Positions 26,984 to 31,520 of a stretch of 31,520 bases of DNA are shown piece after piece (the stretch's first letter is position 1; the number at the start of each line of letters is the position of its first letter). The DNA is from JBFKPQ01 sp041628225 (GTDB lineage: Bacteria; Actinomycetota; Acidimicrobiia; Spongiisociales; JAENVV01): the NCBI GenBank assembly GCA_041628225.1, contig JBFKPQ010000011.1, forward strand, positions 1-31,520, in the 5' to 3' direction. The notes under the pieces were generated by a model. That model ran no database searches, had not been told where the DNA came from, and saw nothing but the letters and a program-made list of their open reading frames with translations. A program made the translations under genes and the position numbers.

Positions 26984-27877
26984 GTGCGATTCCGTGGCCA
27001 TCTCGAACTACCCCACGACCCTGACTCGCGTCTGCCGGTCGATCTGCGAGTCGCCGACCATGCGCTGTCGCTCACCGCAGGCGACGAAGCCCTCGGCTCC
27101 TGGTCGGTCAAGGACGTCAAGCTGAGGCCGCTCGGGGAAGGCCGGTTCGATCTCAAGCTCGGCAGCGAACGCCTGGTGTTCTCGGCGGAGGATGCGGCGT
27201 CGTTCGTCCACACCGGGGTTCCGGCCATCACCGGAAAGCCGGAATCAGACGATCAGTCGATGCTCGACAAACTCCGCTCGAAGTTCACTGCCAAGCCCGA
27301 GCCGGACGAAGCGACGAAGGCACCCGACGACGCACCCACGTGGCGAGCGGTCAACACGACCCAGCCGGATGAGGTCGACGCCGTCGGCGAGGCGTCCGCC
27401 GGCGCCCCCAGCTGGTCGACGGCCACCGCCGTACAAGACCTCCCTGTCACCGAGGTCGTCGCGCCCGATCGGGAAGACCCTGAACCGGAGCCGTGGACGG
27501 CTCCAACCGAGAACGCTCGACAGCAGCCGCAGGTGGAACCCGTCGCAGACATCCCCCCTCCCGCTCCGCTGGACGCGGCACCCGATCCCGTCATCGCCGA
27601 CCCGATCCCGCCCCCGAGCGTGACACCGGCCACACCGGCGCCGGCCGAGGTGCCCGCTCCCCTGGCGCCCGTCTTGGACCAGCTCGCCGCGCTCGCGGGC
27701 GACATCCGGGACGGACACGTCGACCCTGCCCACGCCACCGCCATCGCCGACGTCATCACCGCCATGTGCCGGGTGGTGGAACTGGGGGGTGCCGCGCCGG
27801 ATCAGCTGCGAGAGATCACCGTCATGCTCGACACACGCCGTCAAGGGCTGGGACCCGACAGAGAGGGCCCACCATGA
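26984..27877 (+). CDS. Unknown protein A of a tandem paralog pair
   Basis: 297 residues from GTG 26984, which follows GGGGGGACC; GTG 26969 would add five. The first 80 residues form a compact, beta-rich domain (MRFRGHLELP, then LRVADHALSLTAGDEALGSWSV, ending ERLVFSAEDAASFVHTG). The same domain starts the next gene. After it comes a long Pro/Ala/Glu-rich linker (about 95-225) and a C-terminal helical part (APVLDQLAALAGDIRDG, then ATAIADVITAMCRVVEL and REITVMLDTRRQGL). No membrane segment. I do not recognise the family. Its ATGA overlap with the next gene and a good promoter upstream show that it leads an operon. A role as a membrane- or signal-linked adaptor near the cyclic di-GMP gene is only a guess. 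Confidence 0.65.
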   Translation: MRFRGHLELPHDPDSRLPVDLRVADHALSLTAGDEALGSWSVKDVKLRPLGEGRFDLKLGSERLVFSAEDAASFVHTGVPAITGKPESDDQSMLDKLRSKFTAKPEPDEATKAPDDAPTWRAVNTTQPDEVDAVGEASAGAPSWSTATAVQDLPVTEVVAPDREDPEPEPWTAPTENARQQPQVEPVADIPPPAPLDAAPDPVIADPIPPPSVTPATPAPAEVPAPLAPVLDQLAALAGDIRDGHVDPAHATAIADVITAMCRVVELGGAAPDQLREITVMLDTRRQGLGPDREGPP

Positions 27878-28803
27878 GATACCGAGGAACACTTCTCCCC
27901 GACGGCGAGAGCGACGCGGGTCTCCGCGTGATCCTCGAAGCCGACGATTCGACCCTGTCGCTCACCTCGATGACCGGCGAACGGCTCGGTTCGTGGCACC
28001 TGCTCGAAGTCGAGGTCGAGCGCGCCGAAGCCGACCGGTTCACGCTCACCCTCGGCGGCGAAGCCTTACTCTTCGCTGCGGACGACCGACTCGGTTTCGC
28101 CTACACGGGCGCACCGTCGCTCGAGCGACAGCGTACGAAGCTGGGCAAGGGATGGCGAGGCCGACGCGCCGCCAAGCGTCTGGCCGACTCGCCGACCCCT
28201 TCGGTCGCCACCGGCCCCGCCACGCCCGATCCGCGCCGCGACGAGCGCCAACCGACCGCGGTAGACGCTCCGGACATGGTGGCGCGGTCCGACCCCCCGA
28301 CCGCGGCTCCGGCACCTCCACCGGCGAGCCCGCCGGCCGAACGTAACGACGCTGCTGTCACGCCCGTTGAACCAGCTGCGGACCCCGAGCCGCCCAAGGC
28401 ATCCGAACCCGAACCGGTGCCGGAGCCCGTCGACCACCAGGCCGACGAACCGCCGGTCGAGCTACCGCAAGGGACGCCGGCTCCACCGGCGCTCGCCGAT
28501 CCCGGTCGTCCGACGCCGCGACCCATCGACGCGGCGGCGAGTTCGGGGGCCGATCCGTACGACACCGAGGTCGTCATCGACCTCGCCGCGGACGCGGAAC
28601 CGCCCGATCTCCCGGCGATGCCGCCGCGCACCAAGCTGGGAATCCTCGACCGGGTTCGTCGCTCGAAAGTCGAACACGAACACGAGTATCGGACCAGCTC
28701 ATTGGCCGGCGGTCTGGTACGACGGGTGTGCGTCGGATGCAACCAGGTGTCGATCGAGGCCGCACCCGAACCGGTCAGCGACACCATCCACCTGTTCGAG
28801 TGA
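27874..28803 (+). CDS. Unknown protein B of a tandem paralog pair, with C-terminal CxxC
   Basis: 309 residues from ATG 27874, overlapping protein A by four bases. Its N-terminus (MRYRGTLLPDGESD, STLSLTSMTGERLGSWHLLEV, EALLFAADDRLGFAYTG) is clearly related to protein A: both have MR(F/Y)RG, LSLT, LGSW, RF.L.LG.E.L.F and a closing TG at matching distances. A basic stretch (GKGWRGRRAAKRLAD) and a Pro-rich linker of about 150 residues follow. The end differs: DRVRRSKVEHEHEYRTS and then RRVCVGCNQVSIE, with one CVGC and nearby His residues that could bind a metal. Unknown family. The stop overlaps the thioesterase start (GTGA). Confidence 0.65.
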   Translation: MRYRGTLLPDGESDAGLRVILEADDSTLSLTSMTGERLGSWHLLEVEVERAEADRFTLTLGGEALLFAADDRLGFAYTGAPSLERQRTKLGKGWRGRRAAKRLADSPTPSVATGPATPDPRRDERQPTAVDAPDMVARSDPPTAAPAPPPASPPAERNDAAVTPVEPAADPEPPKASEPEPVPEPVDHQADEPPVELPQGTPAPPALADPGRPTPRPIDAAASSGADPYDTEVVIDLAADAEPPDLPAMPPRTKLGILDRVRRSKVEHEHEYRTSSLAGGLVRRVCVGCNQVSIEAAPEPVSDTIHLFE

Positions 28804-29237
28804 CGGACTGGCCTGTCGCCTACCGGCGCAAGGTCCGGTATTCCGATTCGGATGCGCAAGGCATCGTGTTCAACGCGAACTACCTCACCTACTTCGACGA
28901 CACCATCACCGACTACTTCGATGCCATCGACATGCCGTGGCACCGCTTCGGCGAACATGGTGTCGACATCGTGTTGGGCCGAGTCGAAGTCGATTTCCGA
29001 TCCGGACCGCGGATCGGCGATACGATCGAGACGCGCGCGCGGGTCACGGGTCGGGGGCGTTCCAGCCTGGAATTCCGGCTCGAGACGCGCGACGTGGCCA
29101 CCGACGAGCTCGTGGTCGAAGGGCGAGAGATCCAGGTGATCGTCGACGCAGAGACCTTCCGGCCGACCGAGATCCCCCAGCCCATCATCGACGCGATCGA
29201 ACGCGCCCAGGGGCCCATCCCTCCCCGATCGGCATGA
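28800..29237 (+). CDS. Acyl-CoA thioesterase, 4-hydroxybenzoyl-CoA thioesterase family (hotdog fold)
   Basis: 145 residues from GTG 28800, which overlaps the preceding stop (GTGA). YRRKVRYSDSDAQGIVFNANYLTYFDD holds the hotdog active site with Asp18 as the probable catalytic residue (the family reads D-T-D-x-x-G-x-V-Y). VEVDFRSGPRIGDTIETRARV and SLEFRLETRD complete the fold. Such enzymes cleave acyl-CoA thioesters, releasing free acids and CoA; the acyl chain here is unknown. It overlaps the YbjQ gene by four bases and lies upstream of an acyl-CoA dehydrogenase, in keeping with acyl-CoA metabolism. The link to the paralog pair upstream is by position only. Confidence 0.85.
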   Translation: MTDWPVAYRRKVRYSDSDAQGIVFNANYLTYFDDTITDYFDAIDMPWHRFGEHGVDIVLGRVEVDFRSGPRIGDTIETRARVTGRGRSSLEFRLETRDVATDELVVEGREIQVIVDAETFRPTEIPQPIIDAIERAQGPIPPRSA

Positions 29238-29560
29238 GCATGCTGACGACGACCACACCCACCATCGAGGGACGCACGATCTCGGACTACCTCGGCCTCG
29301 TGACGGGAGAGGCGATCCTCGGAGCCAATGTCTTCAAGGACTTCTTCGCCGGCATCACCGACGTCATCGGCGGACGATCGGCCAAATACGAGGGCGAGCT
29401 GCGCAAGGCCAAGGATCTCGCCCTGTCGGAGATGGAGGACGAGGCGCGCCGGCTGGGCGCCGATGCCATCGTCGGCGTCGATCTGGACTACGAGACGATC
29501 GGGGCGAACGGGTCGATGCTCATGGTGAGCGCATCGGGGACGGCGGTTCGCCTCGGTTAG
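29234..29560 (+). CDS. YbjQ family protein (heavy-metal-binding-domain family, PF01906)
   Basis: 108 residues from ATG 29234 (a second ATG lies two codons on). TTTPTIEGRTISDYLGLVTGEAILGANVFKDFFAGITDVIGGRSAKYEGELRKAKDLALSEME is, taken in pieces, a very close match to the YbjQ family: the EGxxI start, the VTGEAILGAN block, the DxIGGRS loop, then AxxLGADAIVGVDLDYE and the end SASGTAV. These proteins form pentamers; their biochemical role is not known. The start overlaps the thioesterase stop by four bases. The gene closes the operon; a new promoter lies after it. Confidence 0.9.
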   Translation: MSMLTTTTPTIEGRTISDYLGLVTGEAILGANVFKDFFAGITDVIGGRSAKYEGELRKAKDLALSEMEDEARRLGADAIVGVDLDYETIGANGSMLMVSASGTAVRLG

Positions 29561-29568
29561 CCCGCCGC

Positions 29569-29574
29569 TACCCT
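29569..29574 (+). promoter_or_regulatory. Probable -10 box (TACCCT) of the acyl-CoA dehydrogenase at 29599
   Basis: TACCCT lies in the 38-base gap after the YbjQ gene. A start about seven bases later gives a leader of 18 bases with the ribosome site AGGAG (29589-29593), five bases before the ATG. No -35 box is obvious. Confidence 0.4.
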
Positions 29575-29598
29575 CCTCCTGACGCCACAGGAGACGCC

Positions 29599-30819
29599 AT
29601 GGACTTCGAGTATCCCGAGCACGCCGAGGCCACGCGAGCCCGAGTGAAAGCGTTTCTCGCCGAAGCGCTGCCCGACGACTGGACGGGGATCGGCGCTCTT
29701 GCCGGAGACGACTACTGGGCCTTCTTGACACAATGGCGGGCCAAGCTCTCCGAGAGCGGATGGCTGGGTCTCACCTGGCCCGTCTCCTACGGCGGGGCCG
29801 GATTGACGGAACTCGACGAGGTCGTCGTCGCCGAGGAGTTTGCGCGGGCAGGTGTGCCGACCGGTGGACCCAACGACGCCTTCTCGATCGGCATGCTCGG
29901 CAACACGCTGCTCCGGCTCGGCACCGAGGAACAGAAGCGCCACTTCTTGCCGCGCATCCTGTCCGGCGACGACGTCTGGTGTCAGGGCTACTCGGAGCCG
30001 AACTCCGGCTCGGACCTCGCCAGCGTCGGCGCGCGCGCCGTCCTCGACGGCGACGAGTGGGTCATCAACGGCCAGAAGATCTGGACGTCCGGAGGTCATC
30101 TCGCCAATTGGATCTTCGTCCTGTGCCGCACCGATCCCGACGCACCGAAACACAAAGGGATCTCTTTCCTCTTGTGCCCGATGGACCAGCCCGGCGTCGA
30201 ACTCCGCCCGATCCGCATGCTGTCCGGCGAATCGGAGTTCAACGAGGTGTTCTTCACCGACGCCCGCGCCCCTCGCGACCACGTCGTCGGAGGAGTCAAC
30301 GATGGCTGGAGGGTGGCCATGTCGCTCCTCGGATTCGAGCGCGGAAAGGAGGCGGCAACCGCCCCGATCCAGTTCCGCGCTGAGTTGGACCGCCTGGTCG
30401 ACCTGGCGAAGACGCGCGGCGTGGCCGACGACCCGGTCATCCGCCACGGGCTCGCCGCCTGCTACGAGAAGGTCGAGATCATGCGGTACATGGGCTACGA
30501 GGCTCTCACCCGCTTCGAGAAGGGGACGCCACCGGGACCCGAGTCGGCGGTCTTCAAGTTGTGGTGGAGCGAATACCACCACCAGGTGACAGAACTGGCG
30601 ATGGCCATCATGGGCATGACGGGATTGGTGCCCGAAGGTCGCCGGCCGGCCTCGGCATTCCGGACCGACGACCCCGGAGCAGCCAACTCGACCGCCTCGT
30701 GGCAAACGGTCTTCCTGAACGCCCGGGCGGGCACGATCTATGCCGGGACGTCCGAAATACAGCGGAACATCGTCGGAGAGCTGATGCTCGGATTGCCCAA
30801 AGAGCCTGCGGCCCGATGA
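29599..30819 (+). CDS. Acyl-CoA dehydrogenase (FadE, alpha-type chain)
   Basis: A 406-residue FAD-dependent acyl-CoA dehydrogenase. Landmarks: MDFEYPEHAEATRARVKAFL, LGLTWPVSYGGAGLTELDEV, CQGYSEPNSGSDLASVGARA, INGQKIWTSGGHLANWIFVLCRTD, LLGFERG and the C-terminal GTIYAGTSEIQRNIVGELMLGLP. The last block and the SEPNSGSDLAS stretch are those of the alpha-type chains of mycobacterial heteromeric FadE enzymes. The probable catalytic base is the Glu of GFERG, by analogy. It acts on an acyl-CoA, passing electrons to electron transfer flavoprotein; the chain length is unknown. The gene has its own -10 box and AGGAG, and overlaps the LLM oxidoreductase by four bases (ATGA). Confidence 0.9.
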   Translation: MDFEYPEHAEATRARVKAFLAEALPDDWTGIGALAGDDYWAFLTQWRAKLSESGWLGLTWPVSYGGAGLTELDEVVVAEEFARAGVPTGGPNDAFSIGMLGNTLLRLGTEEQKRHFLPRILSGDDVWCQGYSEPNSGSDLASVGARAVLDGDEWVINGQKIWTSGGHLANWIFVLCRTDPDAPKHKGISFLLCPMDQPGVELRPIRMLSGESEFNEVFFTDARAPRDHVVGGVNDGWRVAMSLLGFERGKEAATAPIQFRAELDRLVDLAKTRGVADDPVIRHGLAACYEKVEIMRYMGYEALTRFEKGTPPGPESAVFKLWWSEYHHQVTELAMAIMGMTGLVPEGRRPASAFRTDDPGAANSTASWQTVFLNARAGTIYAGTSEIQRNIVGELMLGLPKEPAAR

Positions 30820-31520
30820 AGTTCTCCCTCATGACCGAACCGCAGCTCGGCGGGACCTACGACGACCTGGTGGAAGGGGCACGCTGGGCCGAGGCGGCCG
30901 GATTCGTGTCGTTCGCTCGGTCCGATCACTACTACTGGCGGCACGACGACGCTCCCGAGGCCACCGACGCGTTCGCCACGCTCGCCGGGCTCGCACGCGA
31001 CACCGACACGATCCGGCTGGCCGTGCTGGTCAGCCCCCTGACGTTCAGGCATCCGGCCGTGGTCGCCAAGAACGCCGCCACGATCGATCAGATGTCCAAC
31101 GGTCGCTTCGATCTGGGCGTCGGCACCGGCTGGCATGAGGGCGAGCACGAGGCTTTCGGACTGGAGTTCCCTGCTCAGGCCGAGCGCTTCGAGCGGTTGA
31201 CGGAGGGCCTCCAATACCTCAGGGCGGCACTGCGTTCCGAGCCGGGGACCCGGGCGCGCTTCGAAGGGGACCACTACCGACTCGACGGTGACATACGACC
31301 GAAGCCCGTGGGTGCCCTCCCGATCATCGTCGGCGGGCGCGGCCCCGTCCGAACGCCTCGGCTCGCCGGCACGTACGCGGACGAGTACAACCACTTCGTT
31401 GCACCTCCCGCCGAACTCGTCCCGAAGATCGAGCGGGTGCGAGCGGCCGCTGAAGCCGCCGGCCGCGAGCCCGCGACCGTCACGATCAGCGTGATGGGCG
31501 CTTTGATCACCGGACGCGAC
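30816..31520 (+). CDS. LLM-class, probably F420-dependent, oxidoreductase (3' end outside window)
   Basis: 235 codons are visible from ATG 30816, open to the edge. MKFSLMTEPQLGGTYDDLVEGARWAEAAG and SFARSDHYYW match the N-terminus of luciferase-like TIM-barrel enzymes. Then come LAVLVSPLTFRHPAVVAKNAATIDQMSNGRFDLGVGTGWHEGEHEAFG and FPAQAERFERLTEGLQYL, both read in pieces. The block from DQMSNGRF to GTGWHEGEH is the core of the F420/FMN-binding LLM family. Cofactor F420 is likely, because an F420 ligase lies in the same window and the family in actinomycetes usually uses it; FMN is the alternative. The start overlaps the acyl-CoA dehydrogenase stop, so the two may act on one compound. Confidence 0.85.
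   Translation, partial: MKFSLMTEPQLGGTYDDLVEGARWAEAAGFVSFARSDHYYWRHDDAPEATDAFATLAGLARDTDTIRLAVLVSPLTFRHPAVVAKNAATIDQMSNGRFDLGVGTGWHEGEHEAFGLEFPAQAERFERLTEGLQYLRAALRSEPGTRARFEGDHYRLDGDIRPKPVGALPIIVGGRGPVRTPRLAGTYADEYNHFVAPPAELVPKIERVRAAAEAAGREPATVTISVMGALITGRD

Overview
The window is a densely coded, high-GC chromosomal segment from an actinomycete. I infer a free-living member of the class Acidimicrobiia or a near relative. The reasons are: F420 chemistry at both ends (a CofE-type glutamyl ligase at the left, an LLM-class oxidoreductase at the right); an LpdA-type flavoprotein and paired fatty-acyl dehydrogenases of mycobacterial type; GTG and TTG starts; and TANNNT -10 boxes lying a few bases from start codons. 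No rRNA, tRNA, CRISPR array, insertion sequence or phage gene is visible. Assignments come from reading translated sequence by eye, with no database search.

Layout. 2-391: end of the F420 glutamyl ligase. 388-4787 (minus): envelope-sugar operon of LCP glycopolymer transferase, UDP-glucose dehydrogenase, UDP-glucuronate decarboxylase and an NAD-dependent epimerase, with a dienelactone-hydrolase-like gene and biotin ligase upstream on the same strand. 6348-9668 (plus): acyl-CoA carboxylase beta and alpha subunits, divergent from the biotin ligase that would load them. 9669-12635 (minus): LpdA-like flavoprotein and a methylmalonyl-CoA-mutase-type large subunit. 12718-18323 (plus): a class A penicillin-binding protein with PASTA repeats, a small unknown, a membrane protein with an RCK_C domain, a dodecin, an MBL-fold hydrolase and an alpha/beta hydrolase. 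18320-23018 (minus): acyl-CoA dehydrogenase, membrane-anchored unknown, zinc-ribbon protein, isobutyryl-CoA-mutase-type large subunit, two very small genes and an amidohydrolase. 23073-31520 (plus): MBL hydrolase, acidic disordered protein, GGDEF-EAL protein, two tandem paralogous unknowns, hotdog thioesterase, YbjQ protein, acyl-CoA dehydrogenase and an LLM oxidoreductase cut by the window edge.

How it fits together. Biotin ligase, the two carboxylase subunits and the MCM-type mutase make most of a propionyl-CoA to succinyl-CoA route; an epimerase and a B12-binding mutase subunit are not in the window. The ICM-type mutase, two acyl-CoA dehydrogenases and the thioesterase add branched-chain acyl-CoA metabolism. 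The sugar operon, LCP protein and PASTA-PBP serve the cell envelope. The part that looks least described is the block after the GGDEF-EAL gene, where two adjacent genes share an N-terminal domain of about 80 residues that I do not recognise.

The segment is very compact: nine co-directional pairs overlap by four bases, and all three convergent pairs share or abut their stop codons in palindromes (CTAG twice, TGATCA once).
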